DNA of 64,000 nucleotides from Pseudorhodoferax sp032153935 (GCF_964253035.1 NZ_CAXUQL020000001.1:1860001-1924000), one strand, 5' to 3'. Shown: positions 1 to 8,875, counted from the stretch's first letter. Numbers and translations are program-made. Notes: generated by a model from the sequence alone, not told the origin.

Positions 1-508
1 CGACGTTGTCCAGCAGCACGGCGTCGGCCGCGTTGGAAGCGGGTGCGCGGTCCACCATCACCAGCGGGAACGGCCAGGGACCGTTCCGCGGACGTTCGGT
101 GAACTCCAGCGTGGGCGCGAGGATCACGCCGCTGGCGCGCTCGTCGGCCATCAGCTCCAGGTAGGACTGCTCCTTGGCCGGGTCTTCATCGCTGTTGCAC
201 AGGATCAACCGCAGCCCGGCGGCATAGGCCATGTCTTCCACGGCGCGGCTGATGGCGGTGAAGAAGGGGTTGCGGATGTCGGCCACCACCAGGCCGATCA
301 GCGAAGTGCGGCGCTGGCGCAGCCGCCGTGCCGCCAGGCTGGGCCGCCAACCCAGCTCGGCGATGGCCTGCTGCACGCGCTCGCGCAGCGCGGGGCGCAC
401 GGCATCGGCGTCGGTCAGCACGCGCGAGACGGTGGTCGTCGACACGCCAGCGCGCTGCGCCACATCCTTGATGCTGGGACTGGTCGGGCTGGCGAGCATG
501 GACGACAT
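1..508 (-). CDS. fruR: LacI-family transcriptional regulator, FruR/Cra-like (C-terminus outside window)
   Basis: Repressor of the divergent fructose operon, by inference from position. Translation from the ATG at 508 gives a classic LacI DNA-binding head: helix-turn-helix with IKDVAQRAGVSTTTVSRVL at about residues 13-31, hinge residues around PSLAARRLRQ, then the start of the periplasmic-binding-like core (SLIGLVVADIRNPFF). Only about 169 residues lie in the window; the rest runs off the left edge. A second in-frame ATG lies at 499. The gene diverges from fruB, and a 14-bp dyad lies 15 bp upstream of its start, so it probably represses itself as well. Family members of this locus respond to fructose 1-phosphate. 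The LacI assignment is firm; the effector is inferred. Confidence 0.9.
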   Translation of the reverse strand, partial: MSSMLASPTSPSIKDVAQRAGVSTTTVSRVLTDADAVRPALRERVQQAIAELGWRPSLAARRLRQRRTSLIGLVVADIRNPFFTAISRAVEDMAYAAGLRLILCNSDEDPAKEQSYLELMADERASGVILAPTLEFTERPRNGPWPFPLVMVDRAPASNAADAVLLDNV

Positions 509-522
509 GGGCGGGTCTGATT

Positions 523-536
523 TGGTATCGATTCCT
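523..536. promoter_or_regulatory. Cra-like operator half of the fruR/fruB region (fruR-proximal)
   Basis: TGGTATCGATTCCT, an imperfect dyad centred on ATCGAT, differing at two positions from the perfect palindrome at 653-666. It lies 15 bp upstream of the regulator start codon. The core resembles the enterobacterial Cra/FruR operator TGAATCGATTCA. Likely the autoregulatory site; not tested. Confidence 0.6.
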
Positions 537-652
537 TGATTTTCAGGCGGGATTCTCCTGTGATTGGACAAGATTTATCGGTGTTTACCCTTGTTTTTGG
601 TGTGATGCCGATGGGTTCTATGGACCAATGGCTTTCTCTTGCGGAATAATTT

Positions 653-666
653 TGGAATCGATTCCA
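653..666. promoter_or_regulatory. Perfect Cra-like palindromic operator upstream of fruB
   Basis: TGGAATCGATTCCA is a perfect 14-bp palindrome lying 16 bp upstream of the preferred fruB start. Its core matches the LacI/GalR-type operator style with a central CG and resembles the FruR/Cra consensus. Its position implies that bound repressor would occlude the promoter or the first transcribed bases of fruBKA. Confidence 0.75.
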
Positions 667-682
667 GAACTTGGAGACACGC

Positions 683-3220
683 TTGGAACCCCTCCCCACT
701 CCCGTGGAAGTCCGCCTCGCGGCCAGCCCGGCCGACCGCGACGACGCCGTGCGCAGCGCCGGCGCGTTGCTGGTGCAGGCCGGCTTCTGTGATGCCGGCT
801 ACGTCGCCAGCCTGCTGCGGCGCGAGCAGGTCGCCACCACCTACCTGGGCCAGGGCGTGGCCATCCCGCATGGCATGGTCGAAGACAAGGGCCTGGTGCG
901 CCGCACCGGCCTGGCGGTGCTGCAGGTGCCGGATGGCGTGGCCTGGGGCAGCGCCGACAAGCCCGTGCGCCTGGTCGTGGCCATCGCCGCGGCATCGGAC
1001 GAGCACATCACCGTGCTGCGCCGGCTCACGCGGCTCATGCAGGGCGGCAACCGCATTGCGCAGCTCGTGCGCTCGGCGCGTGCCGAGGACATCGTTGCCG
1101 CGCTGACCAGCGACGCCGCGCCCGATGCCGCCGCCGCTCCCGCGCAGGACTTCTCCCTGGGCCTGGACCTCACGCTGAACTACCCGAATGGCCTGCACGC
1201 CCGCCCGGCCGGGCAGTGGGCGCAGCTGGCCGCGCGCTTCCAGGCCGCGCTGCGCGTGCGCCATGGCGAGGCCGTGGCCGATGCGCGCAACATGGCCGCG
1301 CTGCTGAGCCTGGGCGCTGGCCGCGGTGCGGCACTGCGCCTGTCTGCCCAGGGCCCGGACGCCGAGGCTGCCCTGGCCGCGCTGCGCGATCTGGTGCAGC
1401 GCCTGGGCGACGAGGAAACGCGCCAGGCCGAGCTGGCCGCCGCCCGCCAGTCGCAGGCCCAGGGCCTGGGCCGCGTGCTGGGCGACTGGCAGCCGGCCGC
1501 ACGCCAGACCATCAGCGGCATTGCGGCGAGCCCGGGCCTGGTGATCGGTACGCTGGTCAGCGCCGAAGCCGGCGCGCTGGAGGTGGCCGACCAGCACCAG
1601 GGCTTCGCCGAAGACGCCGCGCTGCTCGACCGCGCCCTGAACGCCGCTGCCGCGCAGATCTACCACCTGGCCGAGCAGGCCCGCGCCCAGGGCCGCGCCG
1701 AGCAGGCCGGCATCTTCGACGCGCACGGCCAGATGCTGCGCGACCCGGCGCTGCTGCGCGAGGTCAGCCGCCTGGTGGTGCAGGGCCATGGCGCGGCCTG
1801 GGCCTGGCGCCATGTGCTGGCCGAGCGCGTGGCCGCCCAGCGCGCCGTGGCCGATGCCGTGCTGGCCGCGCGCGCGGCCGACCTGCAGGACGTGGGCGAG
1901 CGCGTGCTGCGCCACCTGCTGGGCCGCGGCGACGACGCCGGCACCGACCCTTCCACCTGGCCGCGCGACGCGCTGCTGCTGGCCGACGATCTCTCGCCCT
2001 CGGTCACCGCGCAGATCGACGTGCAGCGCGTCAAGGGCTTTTGCACCGCGCGTGGCGGCCCCACCGCGCACACCGCCATCCTGGCGCGCGCGTTGGGCCT
2101 GCCGGCCGTGGTGGCCGCCGGCCCCGGCGTGCTGCATCTGGCGCCGGGCGAGCGCGCCATCCTCGATGGCTACCGCGGCCAGTTGCACGTGGCGCCCACC
2201 GAGGAGGCACTGCTGCAAACCCAGGCCATGGTCGAGCGCCTGGCCCGCCACCAGGCCGAGGAAGCCGCCAGCCGCCTGCAACCCGCCACCACCACCGATG
2301 GCCACACCGTCGAGATCGCTGCCAACGTGAACCGCGCCGACCAGGTGGCACGTGCGCTGGAGCAGGGCGCCGAGGGCGTGGGCCTGATGCGCACCGAGTT
2401 CCTGTTCCTCGAACGCGACCACGCGCCCGACGAGGAGGAGCAGTTCGCCGTCTACCAGGCCATGGTGCAGGCCATGGGCGGGCGCCCGCTGATCGTGCGC
2501 ACGCTGGACATCGGCGGCGACAAGCAGGTGCCGCACCTGAACCTGCCGGTGGAAGAGAACCCCTTCCTCGGCGTGCGCGGCGCGCGCCTGTGCCTGCAGC
2601 GCGACGACCTGCTCATGCCGCAGCTGCGCGCCCTGGTGCGCGCCGCGCAGACGGGCCCGCTGTCCATCATGTTCCCGATGATCAGCACGGTGGACGAGGT
2701 GCGCCAGCTCAAGGCGCGGCTGGCCGGGGTGCAGCAGCAACTCGGCATGGCGGGCCGGGCCATTCCCGTCGGCATCATGATCGAGGTGCCCTCGGCCGCG
2801 CGCATGGCCGACCGGCTCGCCGCGCACGTGGACTTCTTCTCCATCGGCACCAACGACCTCACGCAGTACACGCTGGCCGTGGACCGCCAACACCCGCAAC
2901 TGGCCGGCATGGCCGACAGCCTGCACCCGGCCGTGCTGCGCCTGGTGGCCGACACCGTGGCCGGCGCGCGCCGGCATGGCCGCTGGGTCGGCGTGTGCGG
3001 CGGCTTGGCGGGCGAGCCGCTGGGCGCTGCGCTGCTGGCCGGCCTGGGCGTGCAGGAACTCAGCATGAGCGTGGGCGACCTCACCGCCATCAAGGCGCTG
3101 CTGCGCCGGCACAGCCTGGCCGAGCTGCAGGCCCTGGCGCAACGGGCGCTGGACATGGACGACGGCGACCAGGTGCGCGCACTCGGCGCGCAGCTGCGCG
3201 CCGCACCGGAGCGCGTGTGA
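683..3220 (+). CDS. fruB: Fructose PTS multiphosphoryl transfer protein (EIIA-Fru, HPr, EI fusion)
   Basis: Cytoplasmic phosphocarrier that takes phosphate from PEP and passes it to FruA. Domains in order: EIIA-Fru (about 1-145, active His63 in IPHG), HPr (about 162-240, active His173 in GLHARPA), enzyme I (about 275-845, swivelling His464 in GGPTAHTAI, Mg/PEP-binding RTLDIGGDK, GTNDLTQY, and a Cys in GVCGG). The whole PEP-to-sugar relay except the membrane part is therefore in one chain, as in pseudomonad FruI/FruB. The start chosen is TTG at 683 because GGAGACA lies just upstream, the site form used throughout this window; TTG at 671 would add four residues. Its stop overlaps the fruK start by one base. 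Expected induction by fructose through the upstream operator. Confidence 0.93.
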   Translation: MEPLPTPVEVRLAASPADRDDAVRSAGALLVQAGFCDAGYVASLLRREQVATTYLGQGVAIPHGMVEDKGLVRRTGLAVLQVPDGVAWGSADKPVRLVVAIAAASDEHITVLRRLTRLMQGGNRIAQLVRSARAEDIVAALTSDAAPDAAAAPAQDFSLGLDLTLNYPNGLHARPAGQWAQLAARFQAALRVRHGEAVADARNMAALLSLGAGRGAALRLSAQGPDAEAALAALRDLVQRLGDEETRQAELAAARQSQAQGLGRVLGDWQPAARQTISGIAASPGLVIGTLVSAEAGALEVADQHQGFAEDAALLDRALNAAAAQIYHLAEQARAQGRAEQAGIFDAHGQMLRDPALLREVSRLVVQGHGAAWAWRHVLAERVAAQRAVADAVLAARAADLQDVGERVLRHLLGRGDDAGTDPSTWPRDALLLADDLSPSVTAQIDVQRVKGFCTARGGPTAHTAILARALGLPAVVAAGPGVLHLAPGERAILDGYRGQLHVAPTEEALLQTQAMVERLARHQAEEAASRLQPATTTDGHTVEIAANVNRADQVARALEQGAEGVGLMRTEFLFLERDHAPDEEEQFAVYQAMVQAMGGRPLIVRTLDIGGDKQVPHLNLPVEENPFLGVRGARLCLQRDDLLMPQLRALVRAAQTGPLSIMFPMISTVDEVRQLKARLAGVQQQLGMAGRAIPVGIMIEVPSAARMADRLAAHVDFFSIGTNDLTQYTLAVDRQHPQLAGMADSLHPAVLRLVADTVAGARRHGRWVGVCGGLAGEPLGAALLAGLGVQELSMSVGDLTAIKALLRRHSLAELQALAQRALDMDDGDQVRALGAQLRAAPERV

Positions 3221-4185
3221 TGGCCGACGCGATCCAGGTCATCACCTTGACGCCCAACCCGGCGATCGACCACACCGTCACCTTGGAGCGCCTGGTGCCC
3301 GGTGCCGTGCACCGGGCGCGGGCCGAGCAGTTCGAGGCCGGCGGCAAGGGCATCGGCGTGGCCGCCGTGCTGGCCGCGCTGGGCGTGCGCGTGGCCGCGG
3401 GCGGCTGGCTCGGCGCGGAGAACCCGCAGCGCTTCGAGCGCAGCTTCGCGCAGGCCGGCATCGTGGACGCCATGTGGCGCGTGCCCGGCCGCACCCGCAC
3501 CAACATCAAGCTGGCCGATGCCGCGCTTGGCGAGACCACCGACATCAATCTGCCCGGCATCGCCTTCGACCCTGTGCTGCAGGCCGGCGCCGAGGTCGGA
3601 CTGCTGCAAACGCTGGTGCCGCTGGTCGGCCCCGGCACCTGGGTCACGCTGGCCGGCAGCCTGCCGCCGGGCGTGACGCCGGCCGACATGGCGCGCGTGG
3701 CGACCACGCTGCGCGGTCATGGCGCGCGGCTCATGGTGGACACGAGCGGCACCGCGCTGCGCGCGCTGCTGGCCGCGCTGCAGCCCGCGCCCGACTTCAT
3801 CAAGCCCAACCGCGCCGAGCTCGAAGAGCTGGTCGGCCGCCCGCTGCCCACCGTGGCGGCCGTGGCCGACGCGGCGGCGCAGCTGCAGCAGGACGGCATC
3901 GCGCTCGTCGTGGTGTCCATGGGCGGCGACGGCGCCGTCATCGCCAGCGGCGGTGCGCGCTGGTTTGCCGCCACGCCGCGCGTGCGGGTGGCCACCACGG
4001 TCGGCGCGGGCGATGCGCTGGTCGCCGGCACGCTGGGCGCGTTGATCGCCGGCCGTGCGCCGCTGGACGCCGCCGTCTTCGGCATGGCCTGCGCGGCTGC
4101 GCGCATCCAGCGCATCGCGCCCGGTCTGCCGCCGCTTCCCGAGATCGACGCGCTGGCCGCGCAGATCGTTCCGCAATCCATCTGA
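3220..4185 (+). CDS. fruK: 1-phosphofructokinase
   Basis: PfkB-family kinase converting fructose 1-phosphate, the product of the fructose PTS, to fructose 1,6-bisphosphate. The 321-residue length is normal for FruK. It begins with the family signature TPNPAIDHTV, carries GGKGIGVA at the sugar-binding site (usual form GGKGINVA, so Ile-Gly replaces Ile-Asn) and the anion-hole/catalytic motif VGAGDALVAG near residue 265. The ATG overlaps the fruB stop (TGATG), indicating translational coupling. The kinase also removes fructose 1-phosphate, the likely effector of the LacI-type regulator at the left edge. Confidence 0.93.
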   Translation: MADAIQVITLTPNPAIDHTVTLERLVPGAVHRARAEQFEAGGKGIGVAAVLAALGVRVAAGGWLGAENPQRFERSFAQAGIVDAMWRVPGRTRTNIKLADAALGETTDINLPGIAFDPVLQAGAEVGLLQTLVPLVGPGTWVTLAGSLPPGVTPADMARVATTLRGHGARLMVDTSGTALRALLAALQPAPDFIKPNRAELEELVGRPLPTVAAVADAAAQLQQDGIALVVVSMGGDGAVIASGGARWFAATPRVRVATTVGAGDALVAGTLGALIAGRAPLDAAVFGMACAAARIQRIAPGLPPLPEIDALAAQIVPQSI

Positions 4186-4205
4186 CACGCACGGAGACAA
4201 CCCCC

Positions 4206-5936
4206 ATGGCCCAACTCTTCGCCATCGCCGCCAGCCAGGCCGGCCCCGCCCACAGCTTCATGCTGGGCGAGGCGCTGCTGGCCGCCGCCGCCCGCCTCGG
4301 GCACGACCTCAAGCTGCGCGTGGTCAGCAGCTTCGGCACGCAGGAAGGCTTCTCGGCCGAGGAACTGGCCCAGGCGCAGGCCGTGATCCTGGCGGCCGAC
4401 GCGGGCAGCGGCATCGACCGCGGCGCGCTGCCGGCCGACAAGCTGCTGGAAGTGGCGCCCGAGGCCGTGTTCCGCGATGCCGGCGAGGTCGTGCAGCAGG
4501 CGCTCGCGCGGCTGGGCATGGCCGCCGCCGGGCCCGTGGCGCAGGCGGCCGCCGAGCCGCTGCGCATCGTGGCCATCACCTCCTGCCCCACCGGCGTGGC
4601 CCACACCTTCATGGCCGCCGAGGCGCTGGAGCAGGGCGCCAAGGCGCTGGGCCACCGGATCCATGTGGAGACGCAGGGCTCGGTCGGCGCGCAGAACGCG
4701 CTCACGGCCCAGGCCATCGCCGAGGCCGACCTCGTGCTGATCGCGGCCGACACCCAGGTCGACCGCGCGCGCTTCGCCGGCAAGCGGCTCTACAGCGCCA
4801 GCACCAAGGCCGCCATCCACGACGCGGCGGCGCTGATCGGCAAGGCCCGGGCCGAGGCCGCGCCCTGGCAGGCGGCGTCGGCCACCGCCGCGGCCCCGGC
4901 CGGCGCGCAGAAGGCCTCTGCCAGCGGCCCCTACAAGCACCTCATGACCGGCGTGTCCTTCATGCTGCCCTTCGTGGTGGCGGGCGGGCTGCTGATCGCG
5001 CTGGCCTTCGCGCTGGGCGGCATCTATGTCTACGACGACGCGCACCAGGGCACCATCGGCTGGTCGCTGTTCCAGGTCGGCGCCAAGGCGGCCTTCGCGC
5101 TGATGGTGCCGGCGCTGGCGGGCTACATCGCGTTCTCCATCGCCGACCGGCCCGGCATCGCGCCCGGCATGGTCGGCGGCATGCTGGCCGGCACCGTGGG
5201 CGCGGGCTTCCTGGGCGGCATCGCGGCCGGCTTCATCGCGGGCTATGCCGTCAAGTGGCTGAACCAGTGGATCCGCCTGCCGCGCGGGCTGGAGGGGCTC
5301 AAGCCCGTGCTGCTGCTGCCGCTGCTGGGCTCTGCCATCGTCGGCCTGCTGATGCTGATGGTCATCGGCCACCCCGTGGCCGCGGCCATGACGGCGCTGA
5401 CCGAGTTCCTCAAGGGCATGCAGAGCTCGAGCGCCGTGCTGCTGGGCATCGTGCTCGGCGCGATGATGGCCGCCGACATGGGCGGCCCCATCAACAAGGC
5501 GGCTTACGTGTTCTCCACCTCGCTGATCGCCAGCGGCGTGGCCACGCCCATGGCCGCCGCCATGGCCGCGGGCATGGTGCCGCCGCTGGGCATCGCGCTG
5601 GCTTGCCGGCTGTTCGCGAGCCGCTTCTCGGCCGAGGAGCGCGAGGCCAGCAAGGCCGCCGCCGTGCTGGGCCTGGCCTTCATCACCGAGGGCGCCATTC
5701 CCTACGTGGCACGCGATCCGCTGCGCGTGATCCCGGCCTGCGTGCTGGGCGCGGCCACGGCCGGCGCGCTGTCCATGTGGTGGGGCGTGGCGCTGCAGGC
5801 GCCGCACGGCGGCGTGTTCGTGCTGGCGATTCCCAACGCGGTGAACCATGTGCTGCTGTATGGCGCGGCCATCGTCGCGGGCACGGTGGTCACGGCATTG
5901 GCATTGGGCTTGTTCAAGAAGAAGATCGCCGCATGA
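4206..5936 (+). CDS. fruA: Fructose PTS permease, EIIB'-EIIB-EIIC
   Basis: Membrane permease that imports fructose and phosphorylates it at C1. The 576-residue protein starts with a degenerate IIB' domain (about 1-105) that has no cysteine at the phosphorylation position, then a functional IIB domain (about 118-215) with the phosphorylatable Cys in SCPTGVAHTF, an Ala/Pro linker, and a IIC domain (about 240-576) of many hydrophobic segments, including PINKAAYVFS, typical of the sugar-binding part. RBS GGAGACA lies upstream of the ATG. It is 20 bp from fruK and closes the classical fruBKA order; two more genes follow in the same direction. Confidence 0.93.
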   Translation: MAQLFAIAASQAGPAHSFMLGEALLAAAARLGHDLKLRVVSSFGTQEGFSAEELAQAQAVILAADAGSGIDRGALPADKLLEVAPEAVFRDAGEVVQQALARLGMAAAGPVAQAAAEPLRIVAITSCPTGVAHTFMAAEALEQGAKALGHRIHVETQGSVGAQNALTAQAIAEADLVLIAADTQVDRARFAGKRLYSASTKAAIHDAAALIGKARAEAAPWQAASATAAAPAGAQKASASGPYKHLMTGVSFMLPFVVAGGLLIALAFALGGIYVYDDAHQGTIGWSLFQVGAKAAFALMVPALAGYIAFSIADRPGIAPGMVGGMLAGTVGAGFLGGIAAGFIAGYAVKWLNQWIRLPRGLEGLKPVLLLPLLGSAIVGLLMLMVIGHPVAAAMTALTEFLKGMQSSSAVLLGIVLGAMMAADMGGPINKAAYVFSTSLIASGVATPMAAAMAAGMVPPLGIALACRLFASRFSAEEREASKAAAVLGLAFITEGAIPYVARDPLRVIPACVLGAATAGALSMWWGVALQAPHGGVFVLAIPNAVNHVLLYGAAIVAGTVVTALALGLFKKKIAA

Positions 5937-6039
5937 GCGCCAGGGAGAGGGGCCCCGCCTGCGGGGATCGGACCAGCGAATGCGGCAGGGGCGCCGACGG
6001 CGCTACGCTGCAACACACACCACTTGGCGGAGGCGCTGC

Positions 6040-6864
6040 ATGAACATGGACATCAGCCGCGACACCCAGCTGTGCATGTCGCTGTCGGGCCGGCCCGGCA
6101 ACTTCGGCACGCGCTTTCACAACCATCTGTACCGTGCGCTGGGCCTGGACTACGTCTACAAGGCCTTCACCACCACCGACCTGCCGGCCGCCATCGGCGG
6201 CGTGCGGGCCCTGGGTATCCGCGGCTGCGCCGTGAGCATGCCGTTCAAGGAGGCCTGCATCCCGCTGCTGGACGAACTGCAGCCCTCGGCCGCGCGGCTG
6301 CAGTCGGTCAACACCATCGTCAACGAGGGCGGGCGGCTGATCGCCCACAACACCGACTACGTGGCCGTGGCTGCGCTCCTTGAGACCCACGCCGTGGACC
6401 CGGCCAGCCGCTTCGTGCTGCGCGGCAGTGGCGGCATGGGCCGTGCCGTGCTGGCCGCGCTGGTGGACCATGGCCTGGGCGGCTGCGTGGTGGCGCGCAA
6501 CGCGCAGGCCGGCCCGGCCGTGGCCGCGCTGCACGGCCTGGCCTGGCAGGGCGAGCTGGGCGATGCGCACCAGGCCGAGGGCGCCTGGCTGGTGAACGTC
6601 ACGCCGCTGGGCATGGCGGGTGCGCAGGCCGACGCGCAGGCGTTCCCCGACGACTGGATCGCCCGCGCGGCCGGTGTCTTCGACGTGGTGGCCCTGCCGG
6701 CCGAGACGCCGCTGCTGCGCGCCGCGCGCCGGCTGGGCAGGCCCGTGATCGGCGGCGACGAGGTCATCGTGCTGCAGGCGGTGGAGCAGTTCGTGCTGTA
6801 CACCGGCGTGCGGCCCGATGCGGCCCAGATCGCCGCCGCCGCCGCGCACGCGCGCGCCGTGTGA
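6040..6864 (+). CDS. Shikimate dehydrogenase-like (AroE-like) oxidoreductase
   Basis: 274-residue protein with the AroE fold: substrate-binding SLSG followed by FHN near residues 12-27, the catalytic-Lys segment MPFKEA (canonical PFK), NTDY (canonical NTD, catalytic Asp), and a Rossmann loop GSGGMGRA near residue 132. All key polar residues for reversible NAD(P)-linked reduction of a 3-dehydroshikimate-type substrate are present. SLSG in place of SLSP and an insertion before the His-Asn pair mark it as one of the divergent AroE-like paralogues, not clearly the biosynthetic enzyme. RBS GGAGG precedes the ATG; a second ATG lies two codons in. It lies 103 bp after fruA and 40 bp before a phosphofructokinase, so it may be co-transcribed with the fructose genes. 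The real substrate is unknown. Confidence 0.8.
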   Translation: MNMDISRDTQLCMSLSGRPGNFGTRFHNHLYRALGLDYVYKAFTTTDLPAAIGGVRALGIRGCAVSMPFKEACIPLLDELQPSAARLQSVNTIVNEGGRLIAHNTDYVAVAALLETHAVDPASRFVLRGSGGMGRAVLAALVDHGLGGCVVARNAQAGPAVAALHGLAWQGELGDAHQAEGAWLVNVTPLGMAGAQADAQAFPDDWIARAAGVFDVVALPAETPLLRAARRLGRPVIGGDEVIVLQAVEQFVLYTGVRPDAAQIAAAAAHARAV

Positions 6865-6904
6865 GATGCTGCGGGCGCGCCCGCAACGCAACGGAGACAA
6901 GTCC

Positions 6905-8113
6905 ATGGACCCCCTCAACATCCTCGTCGCCCAGGGCGGCGGCCCCACCGCCGTCATCAACCAGTCGCTCGCCGGTGTCGTGCTGGAGGCCAGGCGCCAT
7001 GCCGGCATCGGCGCCGTCTACGGTGCGCGCCACGGCGTCAAGGGCATCGTGCGCGACGACCTGGTGGACCTGGGCGGCCTCGGCGCCGACGTGCTGGAGC
7101 AGGTGGCTGCCACGCCGGCCGCCGCGCTCGGCTCCACGCGCGACAAGCCCGACGCGGCCTACTGCGCCGCCATCTTCGAGGTGCTGCGCGCGCGGGCCAT
7201 CGGCCAGTTCTTCTACATCGGCGGCAACGACTCGTCAGACACCGTGCGCATCGTCAGCGAATCAGCCCAGGCGCAGGGCTACCCGCTTCGCTGCATCCAC
7301 ATCCCCAAGACCATCGACAACGACCTGATGGGCAACCACCACACCCCCGGCTACCCCTCGGCGGCGCGCTTCGTGGCCCAGGCCTTCGCCGGCGCCGACC
7401 TGGACAACGCGGCGCTGCCCGGGGTCTACATCGGCGTGGTGATGGGCCGCCATGCCGGCTTCCTGACGGCGGCGGCCGCCGCGGCGCGCCAGCATCCGGA
7501 CGACGGCCCGCACCTGGTCTACCTGCCCGAGCGCGTGTTCGACACCGAGCGCTTCGTGGCCGACGTCCAGGCCACGGTGCAGCGCCTGGGCCGCTGCGTG
7601 GTGGCGGTGTCCGAAGGCATCCACGGCGCCGACGGCCAGCCCATCCTGGCCCAGCTGGGCAAGGCGCTGGCGCGCGACGCGCACGGCAACGTGCAGCTGT
7701 CGGGCACGGGTGCGCTGGCCGACCTGCTGTGCGAGCAGATCAAGGCGCGGCTGGGGCTGTCGCGCGTGCGCGGCGACACGCTGGGTTACCTGCAGCGCTC
7801 GTTCGTCGGATGCGTTTCCGACATGGACCAGCAGGGGGCCCGGGCCGTGGGCGAGCAGGCCGTGCGCTATGCCATGCAGGGCCATGCGGCCGGCTCGGTG
7901 GCGGTGCAGCGCGGCGCCGACGGGAGCGCGCAGTACCCGCTGATCCCGTTGTCCGCGGTGGCCGCGCGCACGCGCACCATGGACGACGCCTTCATCGCCG
8001 CCAGCGCCAACGACGTGACGCCGGCCTTCCTGGACTACCTGCGGCCGCTGCTGGGCAGCGGGCTGGCACAGCCGCAGCGGCTGCGCTTGCCGGTGGTGCC
8101 GCGCCGGGCCTGA
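6905..8113 (+). CDS. pfp: 6-phosphofructokinase, pyrophosphate-dependent type
   Basis: PfkA-superfamily enzyme interconverting fructose 6-phosphate and fructose 1,6-bisphosphate. The 402-residue protein carries QGGGPTAVIN at the N-terminus, GGNDSSDT at the phosphoryl-donor site, PKTIDND at the catalytic site and MGRHAGFL at the substrate site. The PKTIDND form and the GGND/GGDD type donor loop are features of PPi-using enzymes, while ATP enzymes usually have GGDGS; donor use is therefore inferred, not proven. RBS GGAGACA. It follows the AroE-like gene by 40 bp at the end of the fructose operon and converges on the esterase gene with 8 bp between the stops. It would let fructose carbon move between FBP and F6P in an organism whose order often lacks ATP-PFK. 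Confidence 0.87.
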   Translation: MDPLNILVAQGGGPTAVINQSLAGVVLEARRHAGIGAVYGARHGVKGIVRDDLVDLGGLGADVLEQVAATPAAALGSTRDKPDAAYCAAIFEVLRARAIGQFFYIGGNDSSDTVRIVSESAQAQGYPLRCIHIPKTIDNDLMGNHHTPGYPSAARFVAQAFAGADLDNAALPGVYIGVVMGRHAGFLTAAAAAARQHPDDGPHLVYLPERVFDTERFVADVQATVQRLGRCVVAVSEGIHGADGQPILAQLGKALARDAHGNVQLSGTGALADLLCEQIKARLGLSRVRGDTLGYLQRSFVGCVSDMDQQGARAVGEQAVRYAMQGHAAGSVAVQRGADGSAQYPLIPLSAVAARTRTMDDAFIAASANDVTPAFLDYLRPLLGSGLAQPQRLRLPVVPRRA

Positions 8114-8121
8114 GCGGCGCC

Positions 8122-8796
8122 TCAGGCTGCCGGCAGCACCTGCCGCAGGAAGGCGGAGATGTCGGCGATCTCGCGCGGGTGCACGCTGTGCGGCATCGGG
8201 TAGGTGTGCCACTGCACGTTGTAGCCCAGCGCCTCGAGCGCCGCGCGCGATTCCTCGGCGCGTGGCAGCACCACCACCGGGTCGGCCGTGCCGTGCGCCA
8301 TGAAGATCGGCGTGTCGGCGTTGGCCGCATGCCGCTCGGCCGCCAGGTTGCCGGCCAGCGGCAGGTAGCCCGACAGCGCCATCAGCCCGGCCAGCCGCTG
8401 GGGATGGCGCAGGCCGGTGTGCAGCGTCATGGCGCAGCCCTGCGAGAAGCCGGCCAGCACGATGCGGCTGGCCGGGATGCCGCGCGCCACCTCGTGCGCG
8501 ATCAGCGCCTCGATGGCGAGCTCCGAGCGGGCGATGCCCTCGGCGTCCTCGCGGCGCACCAGGTCGGGCGCGAAGATGTCGTACCAGGCCGGCATCTCGA
8601 AGCCGTTGTTGATCGTCACCGGCATCACCGGCGCATGCGGGAACACGAAGCGGATCGGCGCGCAGCCGGACAGGTCCAGCTCGGGCACGATGGCGGCGAA
8701 GTCGTCGCCGCTGGCGCCCAGGCCGTGCAACCAGATGACGGCGGCGGTCGGCGACGGGGCGGATTCGATCTGGATGGCGTCGAGCAGGGTGTTCAT
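8122..8796 (-). CDS. Phospholipase/carboxylesterase-family alpha/beta hydrolase
   Basis: 224-residue serine hydrolase of the Abhydrolase_2 group, similar to EstB-type carboxylesterases and acyl-protein thioesterases. Visible landmarks are WLHGLGASGDDF (oxyanion region, residues about 22-33), the nucleophile elbow GFSQGCAM around residue 117, the acid in HGTADPVV and a catalytic His in PMPHSVHP near the C-terminus. Length is normal for the family and no signal peptide is seen, so a cytoplasmic enzyme acting on short-chain esters is expected. It is a single gene, convergent with the phosphofructokinase and divergent from the TonB receptor with about 157 bp between starts. Confidence 0.9.
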   Translation of the reverse strand: MNTLLDAIQIESAPSPTAAVIWLHGLGASGDDFAAIVPELDLSGCAPIRFVFPHAPVMPVTINNGFEMPAWYDIFAPDLVRREDAEGIARSELAIEALIAHEVARGIPASRIVLAGFSQGCAMTLHTGLRHPQRLAGLMALSGYLPLAGNLAAERHAANADTPIFMAHGTADPVVVLPRAEESRAALEALGYNVQWHTYPMPHSVHPREIADISAFLRQVLPAA

Positions 8797-8875
8797 GGCG
8801 TGCGGGCAGGCAAAAGCCCGATGTTAGGGCGGGCGCCGCCATGCGTCGCTGCGGCGCAACGCGGTGCGAGAGAAT

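Noticed and set aside
575..3142. Very long minus-strand open frames across fruB, and similar ones across most GC-rich genes
   Set aside because: They are His/Gln/Ala/Arg-rich translations opposite conserved genes, which is what 70% GC DNA yields in the antisense frames; no motif or RBS supports them.
5940..6035. Terminator between fruA and the AroE-like gene
   Set aside because: CCCCG-CCTG-CGGGG forms only a short stem and no T tract follows, so it was not called.
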